From: AC-37 sp034663685
GTDB taxonomy: Bacteria > Actinomycetota > Thermoleophilia > Solirubrobacterales > Thermoleophilaceae
DNA length: 25,319 nucleotides
Reading direction: 5' to 3'
Assembly: GCA_034663685.1 (NCBI GenBank)
Contig: JAXDJC010000021.1
Coordinates: forward strand, 1 to 25,319
Shown: piece after piece, positions 1-7,483 of the stretch
How positions within the stretch are numbered: position 1 is the stretch's first letter
Layout: the number at the start of each line of letters is the position of its first letter
The notes under the pieces: generated by a model
Told to the model about the DNA's origin: nothing
Databases searched by the model: none
The model's input: only the letters and a program-made list of their open reading frames with translations
Made by a program: the position numbers and the translations under genes

Positions 1-1926
1 CTCCTCAACAGCGGGTCGGGCACCTTCCTCGTTCCCGCCGCGCATGCGCCCGCCGTGAGCAACCCGCTCGGGATCACGCACGGCGACTTCGACCGCGACG
101 GGGACCAGGACCTCGCCGTGGCCCTGAGCACGGGCGGCAACGAGGTCGTGATCGAGGTGAACAACGGGACGGGCACGCTCACACCGGGGGCCCCGTTCGG
201 GGGCTTCAACGGAGCCCGTGACGTGGCGGCCGGTGACGCCGACGGTGACGGCATCCTCGACCTCGCGGTCACGAACCCGACGCTCAGCGTCGTACACGGG
301 TACCAGGGCGTTCCCGCGAGCCCGGGGAGCTTCACTACGCCGCCCCTGACGTTCCCGGTCGGGACCTCGCCCTGGGCGCTTACGAACGGCGACCTCGACC
401 GCGACGGCGACCTGGACCTTGCTGTGGCGATCCGCGGAGCCAACGCCGTGACGGCCCTGCTTAACGACGGCTCCGGCAGCGCCGGCGTGGCCGCCACGTT
501 CGCCGCCGGCGCCCAGCCGGCCGGCGTGGCTACCGCCGACCTCAACGGCGACGGCATCCCGGACGTGGCGACGGCCAATAGCGGGTCGAACGACGTGTCC
601 GTGCTGCGCGGCACCGGCAGCGCGGTGGCCAACTCGACCTTCGACGTGCCGTCCGCGTTCGCGGCCGCCGGCACGGCCGGCGAGAACGCGATCGCGACCG
701 GTGACTTCAACAACGACGGCGATCCCGACGTGGTTACCACGGACGCGCTCTACCTGAGCCTGCGCGACCCGGCCGCGCCCAGCACCACCGACGACGTTCC
801 GGCCGCCCCCGTGTCCGGCCCGCGGGCGGTGACGCTGACGGCCGGTGACAGCGGCGGCTCCGGTCTCCAGACCACCTACTACGAGAAGAGCCTGAGCCCG
901 CCCACGCCCACCACGTCGTCGCCGGTGTACGACCCGAACAACAAGCCGGTGCTCTTCCAGGGCGACACGATCAAGTACTTCTCGACCGACCGGGCGGGCA
1001 ACAGGGAGCCGGTCAAGACCTCGTCGCAGCTGATCGTGGACGCCGCGGCCCCGCCCCCGCCCAGCGGGCTCGCCACCACACCCGCCTCGCCGGCCGACGA
1101 CAACGCGCCGCGGATCACCGGCAGCGCCGAGGCGGGCTCCACGGTCACCATCCGCTCGGGCGCGTGCAACGGCGCCGTCGTGGCCACCGGCACGGCGGCG
1201 GAGTTCGCATCGCCCGGGCTGACCGTCTCGGTCCCGGACAACACCACCACCTTCTTCCTCGCGACGGCCACCGACGGCGTGGGCAACACGTCGGACTGCT
1301 CCGCGCCGGTCGCCTACGAGGAGAAGACCGCAACCCCGCCGCCGCCGCCCGAGCCGAAGAAGACCGCCAACGTGGAGCCCAAGTCCGGCGCCGTGACGGT
1401 CAGGTGCCCGGGCCAGGGTGAGGCCACGCTCGCCGGGGACTCCCAGATCCAGTCCGGCTGCCGGATCGACGCCACCGACGGCGTGGTCACGCTCACGGCC
1501 GCGGCCGACGCCAAGGGCAACACCCAGTCGGCCGACTTCTTCGACGGCGCCTTCAAGTTCAAGCAGGTGGAGGAGACCCAGACCGTGAAGGGCAAGAAGG
1601 TCAAGGTCCTGATCACCGAGCTGACCCTCGACGTGGCCAAGCCGACCGGTTGCACGACCAAGAAGGCGGGCATCGGCACCGCCAAGAACGGCGGCCACCT
1701 GTGGGGTAGGGGCAAGGGCCGCTACCGCACGCGCGGGCGCCGCGGCGCCGGCACCGTGCGCGGCACCGAGTGGCTCACCGAGGAGCGCTGCGCGGGCACG
1801 TTCTTCCAGGTCAAGACCGGCATCGTGGAGGTGCAGGACTTCACGCTCAAGAAGACGGTGCTCGTGAAGAAGGGCAAGACCTACCTGGCCCCGGCGACGA
1901 AGCCCGCCAAGAAGGGCAAGAATTAG
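1..1926 (+). CDS. Secreted FG-GAP/VCBS repeat protein with Ig-like modules and FecR-like C-terminus (5' partial)
   Basis: The reading frame is open from base 1, and those first codons already encode FG-GAP-type residues. The GTG at 55 is therefore internal and the gene starts upstream of the window. At least five calcium-binding loops of the DxDxDG type are visible (GDFDRDGD, GDADGDG, GDLDRDGD, ADLNGDG, GDFNNDGD), as in FG-GAP/VCBS beta-propellers. They occupy about residues 1-240 of the visible part. Next come a chitobiase-like C-terminal module (YYEKS ... IKYFSTDRAGN) and a bacterial Ig-like module (ITGSAEAGSTVTI ... ATDGVGNTSDC). The last 90 residues are Lys/Arg-rich and read like a FecR domain (TVRGTEWLTEERCAGTFF ... 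VEVQDF ... LVKKGKTYLA). The protein is probably extracellular or wall-associated; its signal peptide would lie upstream. Only four bases separate it from the CHASE2 cyclase gene. FecR and CHASE2 cyclase genes are often neighbours in other bacteria, which supports the FecR reading, but that assignment is inference. Confidence 0.85.
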   Translation, partial: LLNSGSGTFLVPAAHAPAVSNPLGITHGDFDRDGDQDLAVALSTGGNEVVIEVNNGTGTLTPGAPFGGFNGARDVAAGDADGDGILDLAVTNPTLSVVHGYQGVPASPGSFTTPPLTFPVGTSPWALTNGDLDRDGDLDLAVAIRGANAVTALLNDGSGSAGVAATFAAGAQPAGVATADLNGDGIPDVATANSGSNDVSVLRGTGSAVANSTFDVPSAFAAAGTAGENAIATGDFNNDGDPDVVTTDALYLSLRDPAAPSTTDDVPAAPVSGPRAVTLTAGDSGGSGLQTTYYEKSLSPPTPTTSSPVYDPNNKPVLFQGDTIKYFSTDRAGNREPVKTSSQLIVDAAAPPPPSGLATTPASPADDNAPRITGSAEAGSTVTIRSGACNGAVVATGTAAEFASPGLTVSVPDNTTTFFLATATDGVGNTSDCSAPVAYEEKTATPPPPPEPKKTANVEPKSGAVTVRCPGQGEATLAGDSQIQSGCRIDATDGVVTLTAAADAKGNTQSADFFDGAFKFKQVEETQTVKGKKVKVLITELTLDVAKPTGCTTKKAGIGTAKNGGHLWGRGKGRYRTRGRRGAGTVRGTEWLTEERCAGTFFQVKTGIVEVQDFTLKKTVLVKKGKTYLAPATKPAKKGKN

Positions 1927-1930
1927 CCCC

Positions 1931-3721
1931 GTGCGGAGCAGGCGCCTCCACCGGATCATGCTGCTCGCGGCCGCCGCGGGCACCGTGGCCGTCGTGCTGC
2001 TCGGCTACGGGTTCGACGTGCTCAAGCGAACGGAGTTCTCGACCGTGGACACGCGCTTCGACATCCGCGGCACGCGCAAGCCGCCCAGGGAGCTCGTGTT
2101 CGTGAAGATCGACGACGAGACGTTCAACGACCTGAACACGACCTTCCCGCTGCCGCGCCAGCTGCACGCGAAGGTGATCGACCGGCTGAAGGCCGACGGC
2201 GCGAGGGCGATCGCCTACGACGTGCAGTTCACCGAGCCGAGCTCCGACCCGAACGCCGACGACGCCCTGATCCAGTCCGTGCGCGACGCGGGCAACGTGG
2301 TCCTGGCCACCACCGAGGTGGACAGCAAGGGCAAGACGAAGATCTTCGGCGGCGCCGACGGGCTCGCCTACAGCAAGGCGGTGCCGTCCGACTCCCTGTT
2401 CCCGAACGACCCCGGCGGCGTGTTCCGGCGCACGGAGTTCAGGATCGACGGACTGACGACGTTCCCCCTGGCCGCGGCGGGGGTCTTCCGCGGCAGGAGG
2501 ATCGACCCGCCCGGCGGGGCCTCGGCGTGGATCGACTTCGCGGGCCCGCCGGGCACGGTCAAGTCGATCTCGTTCGGAAAGGTGGAGCAGGGCAGGTTCC
2601 CCAAGGGCATGTTCAAGGACAAGCTGGTGGTGGTCGGTGCGTCCGCGCCGTCGCTCCAGGACCTGCACCCGACCTCGACCACCGGCGACAACCCGATGCC
2701 GGGGCCCGAGATCCAGGCCAACGCGGCCGACACCGCGCTGCGCGGCTTCCCGCTGAGCGGGGCGCCGGGCGTGATCGACGTGGCCCTGATCGTGCTCCTG
2801 GGCGTGGCGGCGCCGCTGCTGGCGCTGCGGATGGCGGCGCCCAAGGCGGTGCTGATCACGATCGGGCTGGTGGCGCTGTTCCTCGTGGCGGCGCAGCTGC
2901 TGTTCAACGGCGGCACGATCGTGAAGGTCGTCTACCCGCTGGTGGCCGCCGGGCTGTCGGCCGCGGCCACCGTGATCCTCTACGCGATCTCCGCGGCGTT
3001 CGAGCGCGAGCGCGCGCGCGACGCGTTCGCCCGCTTCGTGCCGGAGTCGGTGGTGGGGCAGGTGCTCGACCAGGCCGACGGCGTGCGGCTCGGCGGAGTG
3101 CGGGCCGACAGCACCGTGCTGTTCAGCGACCTGCGCGGATTCACCTCGTTCGCCGAGCCGCTGGAGCCCGACCAGGTGATCTCGATCCTCAACCGCTACC
3201 TGACCGCGATGAGCGACGCGATCCTCGACAACGGCGGCACGCTGGTGGCCTACATGGGCGACGGGATCATGGCCGTCTTCGGCGCGCCGCTCCGCCAGGA
3301 CGACCACGCCGACCGCGCGCTCGCCGCGAGCGAGGACATGCTGGGGCGCTTCGACGAGTTCAACGAGTGGCTGCGCGCGGAGGGGCTCGGCGAGGGCTTC
3401 AAGATGGGGATCGGGCTGAACAGCGGCCCCGTGATGTCCGGCAACGTGGGGTCGGAGCGGCGGCTCGAGTACACCGCGATCGGCGACACCACCAACACGG
3501 CGGCGCGGCTCGAGGGAATGACCAAGGGCACGCCGTGGCAGCTCTACCTGGCCGACTCCACGCGCGAGTCGCTCCAGCGCCCGCGCGAGGACCTCGAGGC
3601 GGTGGGCGAGTTCGAGGTCCGCGGGCGCGAGGCCAAGATCCGGCTCTGGACGCTGCCGGGCACGCGGCACCGCGAGCCTGCCGCGGCGCCGGCGGCGGCG
3701 GTCCCGGAGGTCACGGGATGA
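1931..3721 (+). CDS. CHASE2-domain class III adenylate/guanylate cyclase (membrane)
   Basis: This 596-residue membrane enzyme makes a cyclic nucleotide from ATP or GTP. An N-terminal membrane anchor (about residues 9-27) precedes an extracytoplasmic CHASE2 sensor (about 30-275). Three membrane helices follow (about 281-300, 304-325, 332-355), then a cytoplasmic class III catalytic domain (about 393-575). Metal-binding aspartates D400 (FSDLRGFTS) and D444 (YMGDGIMAVFGAP) are present, as are transition-state residues N522 and R526 (GDTTNTAARLE). The substrate-selecting lysine normally three residues before the MGD glycine is Ala440, with Thr515 at the partner position, so the product nucleotide is uncertain. 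The GTG start lies four bases after the previous stop. The stop overlaps the ATG of the next gene (ATGA), so translation is coupled. A cNMP-binding patatin protein two genes downstream is the obvious effector. CHASE2 is presumed to sense an extracellular cue; the ligand is unknown. Confidence 0.93.
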   Translation: MRSRRLHRIMLLAAAAGTVAVVLLGYGFDVLKRTEFSTVDTRFDIRGTRKPPRELVFVKIDDETFNDLNTTFPLPRQLHAKVIDRLKADGARAIAYDVQFTEPSSDPNADDALIQSVRDAGNVVLATTEVDSKGKTKIFGGADGLAYSKAVPSDSLFPNDPGGVFRRTEFRIDGLTTFPLAAAGVFRGRRIDPPGGASAWIDFAGPPGTVKSISFGKVEQGRFPKGMFKDKLVVVGASAPSLQDLHPTSTTGDNPMPGPEIQANAADTALRGFPLSGAPGVIDVALIVLLGVAAPLLALRMAAPKAVLITIGLVALFLVAAQLLFNGGTIVKVVYPLVAAGLSAAATVILYAISAAFERERARDAFARFVPESVVGQVLDQADGVRLGGVRADSTVLFSDLRGFTSFAEPLEPDQVISILNRYLTAMSDAILDNGGTLVAYMGDGIMAVFGAPLRQDDHADRALAASEDMLGRFDEFNEWLRAEGLGEGFKMGIGLNSGPVMSGNVGSERRLEYTAIGDTTNTAARLEGMTKGTPWQLYLADSTRESLQRPREDLEAVGEFEVRGREAKIRLWTLPGTRHREPAAAPAAAVPEVTG

Positions 3722-4437
3722 AGCGCGTGGGCCACAAGGGCGCCGACCTGATCGCGCCCGGCAACACGCCGGCGAGCTTCGATGCCGCGCTCGATGCCGG
3801 CGTGGACGTGATCGAGTTCGACATCCTGCCGGTCGACCGCCTCGACCCCGGCGGGTCGCAGCTCGTGCTCTGCCACGACTTCGACCACCTTGCGGAGGGC
3901 GGCTCGCCGACGATGGAGGACGGGCTCGACCACCTCTGCGGCGCGACGTTCGGCGACGTTCATCTCGACGTGGACCTGAAGATGCGCGGCTACGAGCTGC
4001 GCGTGGTGGAGGCGCTCCGCGAGCGCGGCCTGCTCGAGCGGACGCTGATCTCCTCGCACCACCTCGAGAGCCTCGACGTCGTCCGGGCGGCCGACCCGTC
4101 GATCAAGCTCGGCTGGTCGGTGCCCAACCTCAAGAACGACCCGACCAAGTCGCCGCTGCTGATCGTCCCGGCGTTCCTCGCCCTCCAGGTGATCAAGCTG
4201 GTCCTCCCGCGGCGGGTGGCGCGCACGATCCGCGCGGGCCGGATCGACGCGCTGATGGCGCACTGGCGGCTGGTGGACCGGCGGCTCGTGCGCGCGGTGC
4301 AGGCGGCGGGCGGGGAGATCTACGTCTGGACCGTGGACGACGAGCCGGCGATCCGGCGCCTCGAGTCGCTGGGGGTCGACGCGATCATCAGCAACGACCC
4401 GCGCCTGTTCGGCGCCCCCGCCACGTCCGCCGCGTGA
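3718..4437 (+). CDS. Glycerophosphodiester phosphodiesterase (GDPD family)
   Basis: A 239-residue protein, the usual size for a cytoplasmic GDPD of the UgpQ class. The family hydrolyses glycerophosphodiesters to sn-glycerol-3-phosphate plus an alcohol. The TIM-barrel landmarks are in order: H6-K7 (VGHKGA), GNTPASFDAALDAG, the metal pair E33/D35 (VIEFD), H53 (LCHDFD), D86/K88 (VDLKM) and the C-terminal VWTVDDEPAIRRL...GVDAIISNDP. Several key positions are conservatively changed from the textbook motifs: HR is HK, ENT is GNT, and the third metal-ligand glutamate is Asp86. I expect activity, but it is not certain. There is no signal peptide; one hydrophobic stretch near residues 146-163 may touch the membrane. 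The ATG overlaps the cyclase stop, and the stop overlaps the GTG of the patatin gene. In this operon it would consume the product of phospholipid deacylation. Confidence 0.9.
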   Translation: MKRVGHKGADLIAPGNTPASFDAALDAGVDVIEFDILPVDRLDPGGSQLVLCHDFDHLAEGGSPTMEDGLDHLCGATFGDVHLDVDLKMRGYELRVVEALRERGLLERTLISSHHLESLDVVRAADPSIKLGWSVPNLKNDPTKSPLLIVPAFLALQVIKLVLPRRVARTIRAGRIDALMAHWRLVDRRLVRAVQAAGGEIYVWTVDDEPAIRRLESLGVDAIISNDPRLFGAPATSAA

Positions 4438-6203
4438 GGGCGCCCGCCGAAGGCGAGCTGTCCGCGCTGATCGAGTCCGTGCCGATGCTGGCCGGCCTGA
4501 GCGCGGAGGCGCGCGGGCGGCTGGCGGATCGCGCGGAACCCCTGACGCTCACCGCTGGGGAGTGGCTATTCCACGGCGGCGAGCCGGCCGACGCCATGTA
4601 CCTCGTGGTGGCCGGGCGGATCGAGGTGATGCTCGAGGGGCCGGAGCCGGTGGTGGTGCGCGAGCTGGCGGCGGGCGACTGGCTCGGCGAGCTGGCGCTG
4701 CTCACCGGGCAGCCGCGCTCGGCGTCGGCGCGCGCCCGCCGCGACGCCGTGCTGATCCGCATCGCGGGCGACGACTTCGAGGCCGTGAGCGGCGACGCCG
4801 GGGTGGCGCTCGACCTCTCGCGCTACCTGGCCACGCAGCTGCAGAACAGCCGCGGACTGGGGGCGGACGAGCGCCGGATCCCGGCCGCCATCGCGCTCGT
4901 GCCGCTGGCGCCCGACCTGCCCGCCGCGGACGTGGCGGCGGCGATCGTGGACGAGCTCCGCCGCTGGGGCGAGGCGGAGGTGCTCGCCCCCCCGTCGGCG
5001 GGCGGGACGGGCGACGATCCCGCGGAGAGCCTCGAGCGGGTGGAGCGCGAGGGCGGGCAGCTGCTGATGCTGGCCGAGAGCGACCCCGGCAGCGAGTGGA
5101 GCGCGCGCTGCCTGCGCCAGGCCGACGCGCTGGTGGTGCTCGGCGGGTCCGGCTCGCCGCGGCCGATGCCGCGTGCGGGGCCGGGCAGCCGCGACAAGCA
5201 CCTGATGATGCCCGGCGCGGCGCTCGACTCCGGCACGGCCGGCGGCTGGCTCGACGCCGCGCCCGCCTGCACGCTCACCCGCGCCGACCACCTGGGCGCG
5301 GCGGCCGCGGCGGTGGCGCGCCGCCTGGCCGGGCGCTCGGTGGGGATCGTGCTCTCGGGCGGCGGCGCCCGCGGGCTGGCGCACATCGGCGTGCTCGCGG
5401 AGCTGGTTGCCGCCGGCATCGAGGTGGACCGCGTGGGCGGCGTGAGCATGGGGGCGGTGGTGGGCGGCCTGTTCTCGATGGGGCGCACGCCGGACCAGAT
5501 CGCCGACCTGTGTCGCGACACGTTCGCCGGTAAGAACCTGCTGGGCGACTACACGCTCCCGATCTACTCGTTCGTGCGCGGCGGCCGCGCGCGCCGCGCG
5601 TTCGAGGCCCTCTTCGGCGACCGCGCGATCGAGGCGCTCCCGCGCGAGTTCTTCTGCACGAGCTGCGACCTGTTCGGCTCCGGCCTCAACGTGCACCGGC
5701 GCGGGCCGATGCTGCTGAACGTGGCGGCCAGCTCGTCGCTGCCGGGGATCGCGCCGCCGGTGGTGAACGAGGAGGGCCGGATCCTGGTGGACGGCGGCGT
5801 GCTCAACAACCTGCCGGTCGAGACGATGGCGCGCTCCGGGCACGGGCCGGTGATCGCGAGCGACGTGACGGCGGTCCAGGAGGCGCCCAACCCGGCCACG
5901 ATGGGCTTCCGCCGGCCGCGCCTGCGCCGGATCGCCGAGCTTGGGCGGCGGATCGTGGCGGAGAGCAACGGCCCGCTGCCGCGCGGGCCGGAGACCGTGT
6001 TCCGCTCGATCGTGCTGGGGAGCGTGGACACCGCCGCCGAGGCGCGCAAGCACGCCGCGCTGTCGATCACGCCCGACGTGCGCGACTACGCGATCACCGA
6101 CTTCCACGCGATCGACCAGGTGATCGAGCGCGGGCGCGTGGCCGCGCGCGCCGCGCTGGCGGCCGCGCCGGCGGAGCTGTGGGGACCGGAGGCCGCGGCG
6201 TGA
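4434..6203 (+). CDS. Cyclic-nucleotide-binding patatin-like phospholipase (NTE/RssA type)
   Basis: A 589-residue cytoplasmic or membrane-associated serine esterase. Residues about 15-130 form one cNMP-binding domain. Its phosphate-binding cassette (GELALLTGQPRSAS) keeps the ligand-contacting E86 and R95. A middle region (about 150-290) is typical of bacterial NTE-like proteins. The patatin domain (about 303-510) has the oxyanion loop SGGGARG (307-313), the nucleophile elbow GVSMG with Ser337, and the dyad aspartate Asp452 in LVDGG. Members deacylate phospholipids or lysophospholipids, as PNPLA6/NTE does in eukaryotes. GTG at 4434 overlaps the GDPD stop (GTGA) with no Shine-Dalgarno, indicating coupling. 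The gene sits two genes after a nucleotidyl cyclase and directly after a GDPD, so ligand-gated phospholipid breakdown is a strong inference. The lipid substrate cannot be told from the sequence. Confidence 0.94.
   Translation: MRAPAEGELSALIESVPMLAGLSAEARGRLADRAEPLTLTAGEWLFHGGEPADAMYLVVAGRIEVMLEGPEPVVVRELAAGDWLGELALLTGQPRSASARARRDAVLIRIAGDDFEAVSGDAGVALDLSRYLATQLQNSRGLGADERRIPAAIALVPLAPDLPAADVAAAIVDELRRWGEAEVLAPPSAGGTGDDPAESLERVEREGGQLLMLAESDPGSEWSARCLRQADALVVLGGSGSPRPMPRAGPGSRDKHLMMPGAALDSGTAGGWLDAAPACTLTRADHLGAAAAAVARRLAGRSVGIVLSGGGARGLAHIGVLAELVAAGIEVDRVGGVSMGAVVGGLFSMGRTPDQIADLCRDTFAGKNLLGDYTLPIYSFVRGGRARRAFEALFGDRAIEALPREFFCTSCDLFGSGLNVHRRGPMLLNVAASSSLPGIAPPVVNEEGRILVDGGVLNNLPVETMARSGHGPVIASDVTAVQEAPNPATMGFRRPRLRRIAELGRRIVAESNGPLPRGPETVFRSIVLGSVDTAAEARKHAALSITPDVRDYAITDFHAIDQVIERGRVAARAALAAAPAELWGPEAAA
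6188..6192 (+). promoter_or_regulatory. Shine-Dalgarno GGAGG deciding the kinase-GAF start
   Basis: GGAGG lies seven bases before GTG 6200, an ideal spacing. It is 13 bases before ATG 6206, and downstream of the longer candidate GTG 6179. It selects GTG 6200, which also gives the GTGA stop-start overlap used elsewhere in this operon. Confidence 0.6.
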
Positions 6204-7483
6204 GCATGGGCCCTGAGCCGGCCTTCGATCCCGGGCAGACGCTGGTGCCGGGCACGCGCGTGGGCGACCGCTACACGATCGTCGCGCCGATCTCGGCGGG
6301 CGCGATGGGCGCCGTGTACCGCGCTCAGGACGACGACGGCACCGAGGTGGCGCTCAAGCGGCTGCTCGACCCGGCGCACGCGGCGCGCTTCGAGATCGAG
6401 GCGCGGCTGCTCGAGCGGCTCAAGCACCCGCGCGTGGTGCACGTGCGCGGGCCGGTGCTCGACGGCGAGGAGAAGTTCCTCGCGATGGACCTCGTGCAGG
6501 GTCACGACCTCGCGCACGTGATCGAGGAGCGCGGCGAGCCGGGGCTGCCGGTGGACGAGGTGATCACGTGGGCCTGCCAGGCGTGCTCGGCGCTCGAGTA
6601 CGTGCACTCCCAGCAGATCGTGCACCGCGACGTGAAGCCGGCCAACCTGATCCTCGGCGAGGACGGCGTGGTGGTGGTCGACTTCGGGGTGGCGCGCCTC
6701 GTGGAGGACGAGAACGACCCGGGCACGCGCGCGATCGGCACCCCGCGCTACATGGCGCCGGAGGTGTTCGTGGGCGAGGGCGTGTCCCCGCGCAGCGACG
6801 TGTACGCGATGGCCGCCACCGTCTGGGCGATGCTCACGGGCAAGCCGCCCGTGTACGCCGACAAGACCAAGCTCACGGAGGTCTGCGAGGGGCTGACCGC
6901 GGACGCCGAGGCCACGCTGCGCCAGGCGCTCGAGATCCGGCCCGAGCGGCGCGTGTCCTCGGCCGCGGCGCTGGCGGCGGCGCTCGGCGCTCCGGTGGGC
7001 ACGGCGGCGAAGGGCGAGTCGTTCGCGGTGAGCGAGGACCCGACCGCTCGCGGCGGCAAGCTGCTCGAGGAGATCGTGCGCACGGCCGCCGGCGTGTTCG
7101 AGGCGGCCGCGGCCTCGGTGGCGATCGCGGACCCGCGCACGGGCGAGCTGGTCTACCGCGCGGCGTGGGGCGCGGGCGCCGAGGAGGTCGTGGGGATGAG
7201 GCTGCCGGAGGGCGTGGGCCTGGCCGGCGCCGTGGCCGCCAGCGGCTTGGGCGAGGCGGTGCCCGCGTGCCGCGACGACCAGCGCTTCGCGCGGCGGCTG
7301 GCGGAGGGGTCCGGCTACGTGCCGTACACGATGCTGCTCACCCCGCTCAAGGCGGCGGGCGAGGTGCTGGGCGTGCTCTCGCTGCTCGACCGCCGCGACG
7401 GCCGCCCGTACGGGCCGGAGGACCTGGTCCGCGCGGACCTGTTCGCCGACCTCACCGTCGCTGCGCTGCCTCACGCCTCCTGA
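6200..7483 (+). CDS. Ser/Thr protein kinase with C-terminal GAF domain
   Basis: A 427-residue soluble Hanks-type kinase. The kinase domain spans about residues 24-275. It has a glycine loop (SAGAMGAVY, 32-40, with the first glycine replaced by Ser), ATP-anchoring K53, catalytic HRDVKPAN with D144, metal-binding D161 in DFG, and the GTPRYMAPE activation-loop end. The GAF domain (about 285-425) begins LLEEIVRTAAGVFEAAAASVAIAD and ends with YGPEDLVRADLFADLTVAAL. GAF domains bind cyclic nucleotides, tetrapyrroles or other small ligands. Coming last in a cyclase operon, it could be a second cyclic-nucleotide effector, but the ligand is unproven. No transmembrane helix is seen, unlike PknB-type kinases. 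GTG 6200 was chosen for its overlap with the patatin stop and its Shine-Dalgarno. The 3' end overlaps the convergent FHA-ABC gene by 32 bases, and one of that exporter's FHA domains is a plausible docking partner. Confidence 0.92.
   Translation: MSMGPEPAFDPGQTLVPGTRVGDRYTIVAPISAGAMGAVYRAQDDDGTEVALKRLLDPAHAARFEIEARLLERLKHPRVVHVRGPVLDGEEKFLAMDLVQGHDLAHVIEERGEPGLPVDEVITWACQACSALEYVHSQQIVHRDVKPANLILGEDGVVVVDFGVARLVEDENDPGTRAIGTPRYMAPEVFVGEGVSPRSDVYAMAATVWAMLTGKPPVYADKTKLTEVCEGLTADAEATLRQALEIRPERRVSSAAALAAALGAPVGTAAKGESFAVSEDPTARGGKLLEEIVRTAAGVFEAAAASVAIADPRTGELVYRAAWGAGAEEVVGMRLPEGVGLAGAVAASGLGEAVPACRDDQRFARRLAEGSGYVPYTMLLTPLKAAGEVLGVLSLLDRRDGRPYGPEDLVRADLFADLTVAALPHAS

Noticed and set aside
1847..3670. 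Long minus-strand open frame of 607 codons
   Set aside because: It is antisense to the CHASE2 cyclase, rich in His/Arg/Ala and without any domain. It is an artefact of GC-rich codon bias in the true gene.
2527..3717. Upstream extension of the GDPD frame
   Set aside because: It lies inside the cyclase gene in another frame and has low-complexity Gly/Arg content. The GDPD domain begins exactly at ATG 3718, which overlaps the cyclase stop.
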